Assembly: GCA_938074605.1 (NCBI GenBank)
Contig: CALJEI010000010.1
Coordinates: 25,531-89,530 of the forward strand
Direction of reading: 5' to 3'
Source: an uncultured Ignisphaera sp.
Lineage (GTDB): Archaea > Thermoproteota > Thermoprotei_A > Sulfolobales > Ignisphaeraceae
Length of the DNA: 64,000 nucleotides
This document shows, piece after piece, positions 8,568 to 17,947 of the stretch; position 1 is the stretch's first letter, and each line of letters starts with the position of its first letter. The notes under the pieces were generated by a model. That model ran no database searches, was not told the DNA's origin, and saw only the letters and a list, made by a program, of their open reading frames with translations. Position numbers and translations under genes: made by a program.

Positions 8568-8705
8568 TCTAGCTTATAATAGTGTGGTAGATGAATCTCT
8601 CAATATAGCGCTATCTATGATACCATAACTAGCAGTAAATAATGATGATACAGATCTGTACACTAAAATAATTTCTATAATAGATGTGGTTATGATAGGC
8701 GCTGA

Positions 8706-8715
8706 GTTTATAAAG
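8706..8715 (+). promoter_or_regulatory. TATA box for the decarboxylase gene
   Basis: GTTTATAAAG centred about 45 bases before the ATG at 8757. With initiation about 25 bases downstream the leader would be roughly 20 bases. Seen as a motif only. Confidence 0.5.
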
Positions 8716-8756
8716 CCTCTAGTAACGCCTAGCTAAATACCAGGCGCCGGTCTAAA

Positions 8757-9164
8757 ATGAATGAAGAAGAGGTCACCCAAACACTAACTGAAGATAGAAT
8801 AGTAGGTAAACATGTATATGGAAACCTATATGATATAGATGTAACAATAGCCAGTGATGAAGAAAAGTTGAAGAGCATAGTAATGGAGTCCGTTAAGTTG
8901 GCTAATATGACCCTTATTGAAATTAAGAGCTGGAGTTTTGGAGGCCGAAAAGGTGGAGTTTCTGTAATAGCACTGGTTCTAGAGAGCCATATAGCAGTAC
9001 ATACATGGTTTAGCTATAGATATGCTACTGTAGATGTATATACATGTGGAGAGAATAGCGACCCATGGAAGGCATTTGAGTTTATCATTAATACACTTAA
9101 ACCAAAATACTATACAGTTAACTATGCAGATAGAAGCAGCTTTAAAGTAATAAAAAATTTATAG
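8757..9164 (+). CDS. S-adenosylmethionine decarboxylase / arginine decarboxylase proenzyme
   Basis: Pyruvoyl-dependent enzyme of polyamine synthesis. The precursor self-cleaves before Ser77 in [10 protein letters not shown] to make the pyruvoyl group; His82 and Cys97 (VDVYTCG) are the other conserved active-site residues. Length (135 aa) matches the short prokaryotic SpeH class. In Crenarchaeota two close paralogues exist, one decarboxylating AdoMet and the other arginine (shown for Sulfolobus); I cannot decide which this is from sequence alone. Spermidine synthase (26.5 kb) and an agmatinase (38 kb) are in the same window, so either activity would fit the pathway. Followed by a C/D sRNA. Confidence 0.88.
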   Translation: MNEEEVTQTLTEDRIVGKHVYGNLYDIDVTIASDEEKLKSIVMESVKLANMTLIEIKSWSFGGRKGGVSVIALVLESHIAVHTWFSYRYATVDVYTCGENSDPWKAFEFIINTLKPKYYTVNYADRSSFKVIKNL

Positions 9165-9173
9165 TACAATGAA

Positions 9174-9236
9174 TAAGGATGATGATTTAAAGGCTCTGAA
9201 TATAAAAGTGATGTAGCTGAGCTACTCTGAGCCTTT
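9174..9236 (+). ncRNA. C/D-box sRNA with tRNA D-arm guide
   Basis: Box C ATGATGA 9179-9185, 10-nt guide, box D' CTGA 9196-9199, box C' GTGATGT 9208-9214, 12-nt guide, box D CTGA 9227-9230, then a T-run (9234-9238) that could terminate transcription. The second guide AGCTGAGCTACT is complementary over 11 contiguous bases to GTAGCTCAGCT in the D arm of the tRNA-Asn of this window. By the box-D-plus-five rule it would methylate G10. The same D-arm sequence is shared by many tRNAs. Confidence 0.82.
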
Positions 9237-10283
9237 TTCATACCTATGGTATTCCACTTACACCCACTGCTTTTGTAGGTAGCCTTTCAAACTAGGACCA
9301 TGATTTCTACAAACACCATTTATATTCGTTAAGGGCTCAGATATAATATAGATATGAAAGAATAGAGAATTTTCTATGCTACTTACATCTAGTGTCGTAT
9401 CTATATAGTGGCTTTAAACAAATATATCCATCTCCATAACCTCCTCTCTATTTTAAGCATGTCAAATATGTAAAGAGTACGGCAGGGCAGTAAACTTTTA
9501 TGCCTCTATCATTTACATTTACTAGAACATCTGTTTTAACTCTATAGAGTATTTCACTTGAGGATAAACTACCAATATAGAAGAAAGAAAAACTAATAAT
9601 ACAGATGATTTTGATCAGTAATCCTTGGTAATAAGGTAACTTTTAATCACTAGATTTACTTCTATCGAGCAATCTACTCTTACTAAACTGAATACATCAA
9701 GAGATTGTGATTGACTATAACATTCATTATGGACATCTTATACATCATTATAAACTTTAGAGGTAATCTACACTGTATGTTGAACAAGTGAAGATGAGCT
9801 CTAAATCCATTAGTAATAAAGCGATGTAGTAAACATAATTAGATCTTAAAAGTGTTTACAGCAATTTATCTGTATGCTAGGAATAACTTTTGATTTAAAT
9901 GATCACTATTTAGCTATTTCTCTATAATTTTGGGTACCCATTGAAGTATCTATGTGTCTAAAAGGTTATACCCATAATATTCATTACTACTAAGCTAGAA
10001 TTGTTTAATAATAAGATGTTTCACCAATATTTTGCACCATTGTTTAAATAGAATATAATAACGTTTTCATAGCCTATCCAGATTAATACTGTAGTTGAGC
10101 TCAAAAATTTACATTGTCTTTAAAAATGAATATATGTTAAGATGAATTAATTAAATGTAATTATAAGCATAGACCTATTGGTGATTAGCTCTAATCTTTA
10201 ACTCTCATTTTTATAAACTTTTAATCTTCAGAAATTTACCTTATTCTTTTAGAGTATAGTAGCGATTAACGATACATAGGCGT
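9237..10283. other. about 1 kb gene-free AT-rich region
   Basis: No frame with coding character on either strand and no recognisable RNA. The sequence is irregular and rich in stop codons in all frames; it could be a decayed gene, but I cannot identify a family. Confidence 0.55.
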
Positions 10284-11723
10284 ATGGCTATGAGATTCAA
10301 TGGAAGAATGCTCCCCCTCATACCATTAATTATAATCGTATCAGTTAACGTATGGCTATCAACATCCAATGCGCTTTTTCTCGAACACGAAGAGATTAAT
10401 AGATTCCCTCATGCAAAAGGGTATGTTTCTGACGAAGTATGGTATGTCAATGCTGCAAGAAATATTCTGCGAAATATATTTGGGTGTATGCCTCAAATGG
10501 AAAGAGTTAGGGCTACCTTAATCTATGCTCAAAAAGAGGACATACAAAAAGCAAAGTTGATGGCCTCTACATACAATATTAGTATAATATATGATTCTTT
10601 TACAAAAATAAATGCATTATATGTAGAGGCTGTTAATTACAGCAGTATAGAGTCTTTTGCTACCCTATCAGGTGCTGTTGATGTTGTATTTGGATGGATA
10701 TTAGGTGATAGCGCGGATATTAACAAGTATATGAACTATGAACATCCACCACTAGCTAAATATTTAATTGCTTTAGCCATGGCTGTATTTGGAGATAGAC
10801 CACTTTTTTGGAGAATACCATCTATAATTATGGGTGCTATAACAACTTTAATGACATACTTTGTAGCTTATACTATATCGAAGTCAAAAGAGGTTAGTTT
10901 AATAGCTTCTGCTTTTGTTGCTGTAGATCCTATGACAAGATACCTATCCTCTATAGCTATTTTAGACATCTATGTTGCTGCCTTTACACTTATATCACTA
11001 TACTTGGCATTAAGGGGTAGACTAAAGGAAGCATTGCTTGTACTGGGTCTCACATCAACATTTAAATTTACGGCTCTTCTTACCTTTATTCCACTACTGT
11101 TTATATATATCAAGAATTTCATAAAGCGCTCTACACGATTTCTTGATGTATTGTTTGCCTCACTAGAATATCTATCTCTAGCTATTCTATCCTTTGTATT
11201 CTTTCAAATATTACTCTCAGCTCCAATAATAGTTAAGATGGGGATTGATATATGGTTTAGCGAAAGTATACTTAAGGCATTTTCATGGCATTTGTCAGTA
11301 AAATGTGTTGGTGCTGGATGCCCAATAGCTTCAGCGCCTTGGGATTGGTTTTTTGGTCTAAACTCCTTCCCTTTATATATAGATAGTCATGGAAAGGCGC
11401 TATATGCAGCAGGCTTTATACCAGCCTATATAGCAAGTTTTATACTATTATTCTTTACACTACCATATAGAAAGTATGATACAATATCAAGAGATGCTTG
11501 GTACATCATACTAGGCTTATTCACAGCCTATTCTATCCTTTGGCTAGCTGGATCTAGAACTCAGTATAGTTTCTATGCAGTTCAATTGACAGCCCCAATA
11601 TATGTTTTTCTGATTACTCAGCTCTATGAATATCTCAATAGGGAACAAATTATTTTAACTTTAAATGCTTGGAAGGAACTACTTGCACACCTTTGGAGTG
11701 CAATAATAGCTATATTTAGGTGA
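10284..11723 (+). CDS. PMT-family (GT39-like) membrane mannosyltransferase
   Basis: Integral membrane glycosyltransferase that uses a dolichyl-phosphate-linked sugar. An N-terminal hydrophobic helix (residues 9-27) leads into an extracytoplasmic loop with the acidic pair in VSDEVWYVNAARNI, the conserved D-E of PMT/GT-C enzymes. NYEHPPLAKYLIALAMAVFGD is the diagnostic EHPPLAK segment after the first long loop, followed by about eight more membrane helices. Length 479 aa is normal. A loop insertion of about 80 residues between the DE motif and EHPP looks larger than usual. ATG start at 10284. Two more genes follow closely, suggesting a cell-surface glycosylation or envelope cassette. Confidence 0.85.
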   Translation: MAMRFNGRMLPLIPLIIIVSVNVWLSTSNALFLEHEEINRFPHAKGYVSDEVWYVNAARNILRNIFGCMPQMERVRATLIYAQKEDIQKAKLMASTYNISIIYDSFTKINALYVEAVNYSSIESFATLSGAVDVVFGWILGDSADINKYMNYEHPPLAKYLIALAMAVFGDRPLFWRIPSIIMGAITTLMTYFVAYTISKSKEVSLIASAFVAVDPMTRYLSSIAILDIYVAAFTLISLYLALRGRLKEALLVLGLTSTFKFTALLTFIPLLFIYIKNFIKRSTRFLDVLFASLEYLSLAILSFVFFQILLSAPIIVKMGIDIWFSESILKAFSWHLSVKCVGAGCPIASAPWDWFFGLNSFPLYIDSHGKALYAAGFIPAYIASFILLFFTLPYRKYDTISRDAWYIILGLFTAYSILWLAGSRTQYSFYAVQLTAPIYVFLITQLYEYLNREQIILTLNAWKELLAHLWSAIIAIFR

Positions 11724-11729
11724 ATAAAG

Positions 11730-12545
11730 TTGTCCCTAATTTCACAGATAAAAATACTATTAACTAGATTAGCAGATGGTATAGAGGGTTTAAGCATTAG
11801 CACTAAGAGTTTTAGAAATACCCTTGAAAATCTAAGGCATATAGAGGGTGTACGCCTATATACTAAGACTATAGCACGTCACTTTATAGAGTTAAATGAA
11901 GATTTAAAACATATAGATAAAGCTTTAGAGGAATACAATATAGAACTTATTGATAAGAGTATTAAAAATCTTGAAAATAAGATAAGTTATATGGTATCGA
12001 ATATAGTTAAAAGTAACTTAAGAACCTCTGCCTTAATGTCACTAGCAATATTCTTCTTAACTATAGCCAGTATTATTACATCATATAGCTCTATATATCA
12101 CTTCTTAGAGGACTATCCCATAGCGCTCATGATTCTATCTATGGGTATAGGAAGTATCGTATTAGTAGGATTTTTCTTAAGACTCTTATCTGTAACATTA
12201 TTAATGCCATCAATTCCCCTAATTTCACTAGTTCAATTAATTATAATTTTAGCTAAAGGATATATCGATAATTATATATTGATGTTGATACTCTTTGTTG
12301 GCTGCTCCCTTTTTATCGCAATTGATATAAATCTCTACGCAATTAAAACGTATAAGAATACCATACTTGCATTCCTTAATTTTAGTAAAATGATTGAAAG
12401 TATTTTATCTAAAATAAATAGAATTGAGGTAAAGAAATTAAGTATTAAAATACAGGATCTAATAAAAGATTATGAGAAAGTATATAGAAATGAAGCTTAT
12501 GAGCTTATTAAGTATATAGAAGAGTTATCAAGTATGAGAAGCTAG
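11730..12545 (+). CDS. membrane protein with cytoplasmic coiled coils
   Basis: 271 aa, TTG start six bases after the mannosyltransferase stop. Residues 1-95 and 215-271 are helical and highly charged with heptad-like hydrophobics (coiled coil); about 100-200 contains four hydrophobic helices. I do not recognise the family. The tight spacing implies co-expression with the PMT gene; a scaffold or partner role is inference. Confidence 0.7.
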   Translation: MSLISQIKILLTRLADGIEGLSISTKSFRNTLENLRHIEGVRLYTKTIARHFIELNEDLKHIDKALEEYNIELIDKSIKNLENKISYMVSNIVKSNLRTSALMSLAIFFLTIASIITSYSSIYHFLEDYPIALMILSMGIGSIVLVGFFLRLLSVTLLMPSIPLISLVQLIIILAKGYIDNYILMLILFVGCSLFIAIDINLYAIKTYKNTILAFLNFSKMIESILSKINRIEVKKLSIKIQDLIKDYEKVYRNEAYELIKYIEELSSMRS

Positions 12546-12570
12546 TGAAAGAAATAACGGTGTACATAAG

Positions 12571-13047
12571 ATGCCTGAGAGAACCTCAGTCCAGCAACAA
12601 AAAACCAAGGAATTGAAAATTTTTTCCGTACAAGTTGTAACATTAGATCAAATAAGAAATGATAAACGAAAACTAACATTAATATACATTATAAAATCAT
12701 TGAAAGAAGTCAGCGAGAAAGGTTTATCATATCTAATTAATTATTTAAAAGAAGAAAAAAAGAAAGATTTAGGATACAACATCACCAAAATAGGAAATAA
12801 AATTATTGTAAAAGAGTTGAATGAGGATATTAAGCTGCTCCTCTATGCTGGCATTATAGAGATGGATCCAAAAACCAAAAAACTAAGACTTACAAGTAAT
12901 GGACAGGAATTCTTAGAGAGTATTAAAGTTGTTGATAAAGATTTAGAACAATTGTTACAGCTTATTGAAGAATATCGAAATAAGATAATAGCAATTGATG
13001 AAGAGATTTCATTAATGACTGTAAGCATTAGTGGCAAAAAGACTTAA
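12571..13047 (+). CDS. uncharacterised protein with winged-helix-like centre and C-terminal coiled coil
   Basis: 158 aa. Residues 25-115 (LTLIYIIKSLKEVSEKGLSYLINYLKEEKKKDLGYN through AGIIEMDPKTKKLRLTSNGQEFLESI) resemble an archaeal winged-helix domain; residues 120-150 form an amphipathic helix. Third gene of the cassette (25 bases after the previous stop). Possible regulator or structural partner; not assignable further. Confidence 0.65.
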   Translation: MPERTSVQQQKTKELKIFSVQVVTLDQIRNDKRKLTLIYIIKSLKEVSEKGLSYLINYLKEEKKKDLGYNITKIGNKIIVKELNEDIKLLLYAGIIEMDPKTKKLRLTSNGQEFLESIKVVDKDLEQLLQLIEEYRNKIIAIDEEISLMTVSISGKKT

Positions 13048-13195
13048 ACTTAGATGATCAATTTTATTATCAATTTTATTACTTTCTTAAACCATTAAAT
13101 GCCTTTATTAGCATTATTATCTACTGTTTATTTGTGATAGATGCCTTATATTGAAATTACTTTACACATACCTATAATTTACCATAAGGAATACC

Positions 13196-13615
13196 CTATA
13201 TAGATAGAGTTACTCCTTCTCTTTCTCCTCTTCTTCTCCTAGCGCCCTCACTAAAGATCTCAATTAACATAGGACTCAATTTTCCCTCTTTTTCGAGTGC
13301 CAGTATATGATCTCTAAAACCTTCTGTATGTCTAACATCAAGCTCTAAAAGCTGTTGTAGTAGTGCAAATACAGTTTTCCATACATCTTCAAGTTGTTCC
13401 TTAGGCATATTGCTTATTATAAAGGGATCTTGTAACCAACTATCAAAGGCTTTTAAAGTTCTCATTATATGTTGAAATGCCATTCTTGTGTATAATATTA
13501 ATTCAAGTCTATCGCCTTTATTAACATTTTCATATACGTTATTAAACCATTCCTTTATTTTCTTTTGCATCTCAATCCATTGTGTTAAATTGTCGTATAG
13601 TGATGACATTTTCAT
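13196..13615 (-). CDS. DUF2153-like crenarchaeal protein
   Basis: 139 aa, entirely helical in appearance, with many aromatic residues and a basic C-terminal stretch (EGARRRRGERE). It resembles the crenarchaeal family called DUF2153, whose function is unknown; I hold this from memory of the pattern and am only moderately sure. ATG start at 13615 (alternatives at Met3). 36 bases upstream lies the end of the Trm112-like gene on the same strand, so it may be the third member of that operon. Confidence 0.6.
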   Translation of the reverse strand: MKMSSLYDNLTQWIEMQKKIKEWFNNVYENVNKGDRLELILYTRMAFQHIMRTLKAFDSWLQDPFIISNMPKEQLEDVWKTVFALLQQLLELDVRHTEGFRDHILALEKEGKLSPMLIEIFSEGARRRRGEREGVTLSI

Positions 13616-13651
13616 ACACCATTTATTAATATGTGTTAAAGGATTTTTAAG

Positions 13652-14080
13652 TTAAAGGTTTTCCTTAGAATTCTCAATCAAATTATATGGTTTCCCGTAT
13701 AGCTTTACATCTTCACTTAAATTATTCTCATGCAATCTAAGAAACTGTAGATCCTCCTCTTTCCTCCTGTAGTTATCTGGTAGAATTCTAGGTATTTCAT
13801 CGATTATGGGATACCATCTATGGCAACTAGTACAATAAACAACACCTGTTTTTACTTCATACTTTATACATTCATCACATTTTGTAGTATCTAAATCCTT
13901 TATGTATTTATTCATATAGGCGCAATATAAATCACATAGCGGCTTTTTTATGTCATGAGGCAAAGTCCTATTGTCATATTCATTCAACTCAATAACTATT
14001 AATTTTAATGGAAAGCCTTTGTCCTTACAGTAAGGACATGCTAAATAGTTAAGTAATCTGTATTTCATTACGAGCATCAC
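13652..14080 (-). CDS. Trm112-like zinc protein
   Basis: 142 aa. N-terminal YLLNYLACPYCKD-type pair (CPYC) and a later VVYCTSCHRWYPIIDEIPRILPDNYR segment are the hallmark of Trm112/UPF0434 proteins, which in archaea and eukaryotes bind and activate several methyltransferases acting on tRNA, rRNA and release factor. Extra CDLYC and CDEC cysteines in the middle expand the zinc-binding set. The start overlaps the stop of the upstream mutase gene by four bases (ATGA), so the two are translationally coupled. Confidence 0.8.
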   Translation of the reverse strand: MMLVMKYRLLNYLACPYCKDKGFPLKLIVIELNEYDNRTLPHDIKKPLCDLYCAYMNKYIKDLDTTKCDECIKYEVKTGVVYCTSCHRWYPIIDEIPRILPDNYRRKEEDLQFLRLHENNLSEDVKLYGKPYNLIENSKENL

Positions 14081-15447
14081 CTTGATTGGATTATACTGAG
14101 TACTTCCTTTAATATTCTTTCAGCTATATCCCTATTCCACGATTCAATGGCTACTCTTAGTAAAGGTTCTGTGCCACTAGGCCGTACAAGAAATGAATAT
14201 TCTTTATCTAACACCTTAATACCATCTATGTCAATTATTCTATATCCTTTATAATGCTCCCTAATTTTATCTACAACCTCTATACCCTCTTCCCTACTCC
14301 TTATAGGAATTTTCATTCTAATTATTGTTGGTTTTTCTATTGAGTTAATAATATCAGCTAGGGTACGGCTCTCCTCTACCAATAATTCAGCCATTAAAAC
14401 TGCCGTCATTGTACCATCTCTTACTGGTTGATGTGGTACATATGCAAATCCACCATTATCCTCAAACCCTGAAATTGCTCCCCCTAACTCCACTATTTTT
14501 CTAGCTATATTCAAAAATCCTACACGAGTCCATACAACATCTATGCCTTTACTTATCAAATGTTTTTCAACTAAAAAATGGCTTGTAGATATCGCCGTTA
14601 CAACCTTTTTAGGAAGATCAGGGTTTTTACTAGCAATATAGTTGGAAAGTATTATTGCAGATATGTCGCCTGATATAAATTGCCCCTTATTATCTACAAA
14701 TATTGCTCTATCCCCATCACCATCATGTGCAACACCAAAGTCTGCATGAACTGCTTTAACTATATTCATTAGGTCTACTAATGTTTCAGATGTAGGTTCA
14801 TAAGGTCTATAAGGTCTATCTATATCAGCATTTATAGTTATGACTTTTAAGCCAAGCTCTCTGAGAACTCTAGGTGTAGTTAGTGTTGAGACACTATTTG
14901 CACAATCAACAACCACCTTCAATTCCTTTCTTTTCAGTTTTTCAGCATCTACATTCCTTTTTACACTATTTATATAATGTTCAATAGCTATATCAAATCT
15001 TTCGATAGATCTTATATCATTCCAAGGAACTACTCGAAATTTTGATTTAAATAGTATCTCTTCTACCTCCGCATCTACTTGTGGTGGAGCTTCTATTCCA
15101 TCATTTAAAACTAATTTTACGCCAACCCATTCAGGTGGATTATGACTTGCGGTAACAACTACCCCATAATCAAACCCAAATTCTTTGACACAAAATTGAA
15201 GTGCTGGTGTAGGTATAAAGCCTGCATCATAGACTTTTGACCCTGCTGTCGCTAAACCGCTCACTACCGTACCATATATTGCTGAGTTACCTAATCTTCC
15301 ATCCTTGCCAACAAGCACTCTAGAGCCTCTTGGAAAACGAGTAGCTATTGCTATAGCCAACCTCAATACAAAATCTGGTGCTTCTCTATCCACAATCCAT
15401 CTAACTCCATCAGTTCCAAACAACTTTCGCTCTATATTGTTGGACAT
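14077..15447 (-). CDS. glmM: phosphoglucosamine mutase / phosphomannomutase family
   Basis: Alpha-D-phosphohexomutase that interconverts hexose-1- and -6-phosphates for sugar-nucleotide synthesis. Motifs: LFGTDGVRW at the start, VVTASHNPPEW with the phosphoserine (about residue 97), the metal-binding DGDGDRA loop (about residue 243), the sugar-binding GFEDNGGFAY loop and the phosphate-binding LVRPSGTEPLLRV near the C-terminus. Length 456 aa is standard. Archaeal members have mixed GlcN, Man and Glc specificity, so the gene symbol states family rather than proven substrate. Followed without gap by the Trm112-like gene. Confidence 0.9.
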   Translation of the reverse strand: MSNNIERKLFGTDGVRWIVDREAPDFVLRLAIAIATRFPRGSRVLVGKDGRLGNSAIYGTVVSGLATAGSKVYDAGFIPTPALQFCVKEFGFDYGVVVTASHNPPEWVGVKLVLNDGIEAPPQVDAEVEEILFKSKFRVVPWNDIRSIERFDIAIEHYINSVKRNVDAEKLKRKELKVVVDCANSVSTLTTPRVLRELGLKVITINADIDRPYRPYEPTSETLVDLMNIVKAVHADFGVAHDGDGDRAIFVDNKGQFISGDISAIILSNYIASKNPDLPKKVVTAISTSHFLVEKHLISKGIDVVWTRVGFLNIARKIVELGGAISGFEDNGGFAYVPHQPVRDGTMTAVLMAELLVEESRTLADIINSIEKPTIIRMKIPIRSREEGIEVVDKIREHYKGYRIIDIDGIKVLDKEYSFLVRPSGTEPLLRVAIESWNRDIAERILKEVLSIIQSR

Positions 15448-15547
15448 CCAATTAACACCTAGAGTACTTGTTTTAATGCCGATAAATATCTAATATAGAA
15501 ATAAAAATTTTATATCTATGGGATAATATTCTTTTAGGCTGTTAAAT

Positions 15548-16615
15548 GTGGTTAAGTCTATAAAAAGGATATGGCTAGATGTACTAACACCTAAACAGGC
15601 TATGTTATTTGGCTCTATGTCTCACGAATTGATGTTACATGACTATAGCATAATATTGACTGCTAGAAACTATGACTATACTATTGCAACACTTAAGCAA
15701 CTTGGCGTAAATTTTATAGCTGTTGGTGAATATGGTTATGATCTAAGGAGTAAGCTTATTGAAGAATTAAAAAGAATGTCATCTCTTCTTGATATTGTAA
15801 ATTATTTTGATGTTTTGATTGCATATCCAAATCCTGCGGCAGCTAGAATAGCATTTGCTCTTCAAAAACCCTACATAGCTTTAACTGATAGTCCACATAG
15901 CGAAATTCCATCCAGACTATCTCTACCCTTAGCTTCAGCTATCGTCACCTCATCATGTATTCCTAAAAAAATGATAGAGCAATATATGTTTAAAGAAAAA
16001 ACACATGTAATTCAATACAATGGTGTTGATGAAGTTCAATGGCTTAAGGATTTTAAACCTAACAAAGCTTATCTAAAATCATTAGATTTAGATGAGTACA
16101 ACTATATTGTTATAAGACCTCCTGAAGTTAGGGCTTCCTATTACAAGAATGGTATAGTAATTACTGAATTAGTTGAAAAGTTAATTCAGTATTTCATTGA
16201 GCAAGGTCTATCGGTGGTATATCTACCTAGATATAATGATGATGTAATTACAGCTAGATTTAATTCTGTAAAAAATTTTGTTATACCACCTAGAGATGTA
16301 GGCGTAAAGGGTTCACAATTACTATACTATGCTGTTGCTTCAATATCAGGTGGAGGTACTATGGCTAGAGAGGCTGCACTAATTGGAACGCTAGGTATTT
16401 CCCTATTTCCTCAGAAACTCTACGTTGATATATGTCTTCAAGAGAAAGGCTTTCCAATTTTAAACGCCTCATCATTTGAAAGAATTATAGAGAAGGTGAA
16501 GGAGAGTTTAAGAAATGTTGAAAGGTATAAAAAAGAAGCCCTCACAATGCTTAAATCTCTTGAAAAGCCAGTATGTGGAGTTTTAAAAGCATTTGAAATT
16601 TTGAACATCATCTAG
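15548..16615 (+). CDS. DUF354 family glycosyltransferase-like protein
   Basis: 355 aa starting at a GTG. IWLDVLTPKQAMLFGSMSHEL and the C-terminal SISGGGTMAREAALIGTLGISLF fit the archaeal DUF354 family, which has the GT-B fold of UDP-GlcNAc 2-epimerases and glycosyltransferases; the GGGTMAREAALIGT loop is where the nucleotide diphosphate would bind. Function is not established. It is divergent from the mutase gene (100 bases apart) and 10 bases before rnhB, so it probably heads the 15.5-17.3 kb plus-strand run. Confidence 0.82.
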   Translation: MVKSIKRIWLDVLTPKQAMLFGSMSHELMLHDYSIILTARNYDYTIATLKQLGVNFIAVGEYGYDLRSKLIEELKRMSSLLDIVNYFDVLIAYPNPAAARIAFALQKPYIALTDSPHSEIPSRLSLPLASAIVTSSCIPKKMIEQYMFKEKTHVIQYNGVDEVQWLKDFKPNKAYLKSLDLDEYNYIVIRPPEVRASYYKNGIVITELVEKLIQYFIEQGLSVVYLPRYNDDVITARFNSVKNFVIPPRDVGVKGSQLLYYAVASISGGGTMAREAALIGTLGISLFPQKLYVDICLQEKGFPILNASSFERIIEKVKESLRNVERYKKEALTMLKSLEKPVCGVLKAFEILNII

Positions 16616-16625
16616 GTACCTAATA

Positions 16626-17255
16626 ATGGAGATCATTGCCGGAATTGATGAGGCTGGTAGAGGACCGCTAATAGGAGACATGTTTATGGCCATAATAGTT
16701 ATGGAGAGAGATCGTCTTGTCTTATTAAAAGAATTGGGTGTAAAAGATAGTAAGAAGTTAAGTAAAAATCGTAGAGAGATATTGTTTCCACAGATAGTGT
16801 TAAATTCGCTTATTGTATCAGTTGCTAGAGCTACTCCTAACCAAATAGATAGGGAGAATCTTAATACTCTAGAATTGAATATGGCATGTAAACTGATTAA
16901 GACTGTATCTAAACTACATACTATTAATGCTATTTATATAGATGCTTTTAGTGAACCAGAAACCCTAAAAATTGCTTTAAATAAGAACTGCGGCATTCCA
17001 AAGGATGCTCTAATAATTAAATACAATGCAGATAGCGAATTCCTAATAGTTTCTGCTGCAAGTATTATTGCTAAAACCCTTAGAGATACCCATATAGCCC
17101 TATTGAAAAAATTTTATGGTGAATTTGGGAGTGGTTACCCAAGTGATCATAGAACAATTCTATGGATTAAACACTACTTGAAAGAATATAACGAAATTCC
17201 TCCAATAGTTAGAAGATCTTGGCGAACAATTAATAAAATATTGTCCCAACTATAA
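16626..17255 (+). CDS. rnhB: ribonuclease HII
   Basis: Removes RNA from RNA/DNA hybrids, including misincorporated ribonucleotides and primers. The GIDEAGRGPLIGD motif at residues 6-18 provides the first two carboxylates (D8, E9); VKDSKKLSK, IDAFSE and the C-terminal GSGYPSDHRT complete the family pattern. 209 aa is a typical archaeal length. ATG start at 16626, 10 bases after the DUF354 stop. Confidence 0.95.
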   Translation: MEIIAGIDEAGRGPLIGDMFMAIIVMERDRLVLLKELGVKDSKKLSKNRREILFPQIVLNSLIVSVARATPNQIDRENLNTLELNMACKLIKTVSKLHTINAIYIDAFSEPETLKIALNKNCGIPKDALIIKYNADSEFLIVSAASIIAKTLRDTHIALLKKFYGEFGSGYPSDHRTILWIKHYLKEYNEIPPIVRRSWRTINKILSQL

Positions 17256-17407
17256 AGTTAAACCAAAAATTACGTCACGAGAAATACCAGTTACTAACCT
17301 ATATATTATTGGCAATATAGATTTTTAAGTTTGTTAAGAATAGATTTACTCTATACGTTGTCAGAATAATATTCAATAAACTGACTGATCATAGCGAGGT
17401 GTAATTA

Positions 17408-17947
17408 TTGCCATTCATTCCAAGATTTTTAGCCGACGCCATGCTAGGTCACATAGCAAGATGGTTGAGACTACTGGGTTACGATACCTTGTACTATAAG
17501 TCAATAAGTGATTGGAAACTGTTAAAAATAGCAAAAGAAGAAGATAGGATACTCTTAACTAGAGATTTAGGTCTTTTTAGGAGAGCTCGTAAATATGGCA
17601 TAAGAGCTTTATTTATTGAAGATCCATCAGTAGAGAAGGTTCTAGCACTTATTTCAATAAAATATAATATCGCATTAGAATTCAATAAAGAAAACACTTT
17701 ATGTCCAGAATGCAATACTCAATTGAAATATACAACATCAATTGCAGAAGTATCTGCAAGAGTAGATAAAGAAATAGTATTAAAGTACAAGGAGTTTTGG
17801 ATTTGCCCTTCATGTTCAAAAATTTATTGGCAGGGTACTCACTGGAGAACAATCTCAGCTATACTTGAAGAAGCCCGTCAAGAAAAACTAAAAATTCTCT
17901 CTAGAATTAAACCGCTAGAAAGAAAAGTATCCAGTGAAGGTGTATAG
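17408..17947 (+). CDS. Mut7-C RNase domain protein
   Basis: PIN-like nuclease domain with a zinc ribbon. PRFLADAMLGHIARWLRLLGYDTLYY at the N-terminus with its conserved Asp, and RILLTRDLGLFRRARKYG are diagnostic Mut7-C blocks; the C-terminal ribbon is CPEC (about residues 99-102) and CPSC with HWRTI after it. 179 aa is a normal length. TTG start at 17408 with GCGAGGTG upstream (or the following codons). Overlaps the next gene by 14 bases, so it is in an operon with AMMECR1. Confidence 0.88.
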   Translation: MPFIPRFLADAMLGHIARWLRLLGYDTLYYKSISDWKLLKIAKEEDRILLTRDLGLFRRARKYGIRALFIEDPSVEKVLALISIKYNIALEFNKENTLCPECNTQLKYTTSIAEVSARVDKEIVLKYKEFWICPSCSKIYWQGTHWRTISAILEEARQEKLKILSRIKPLERKVSSEGV

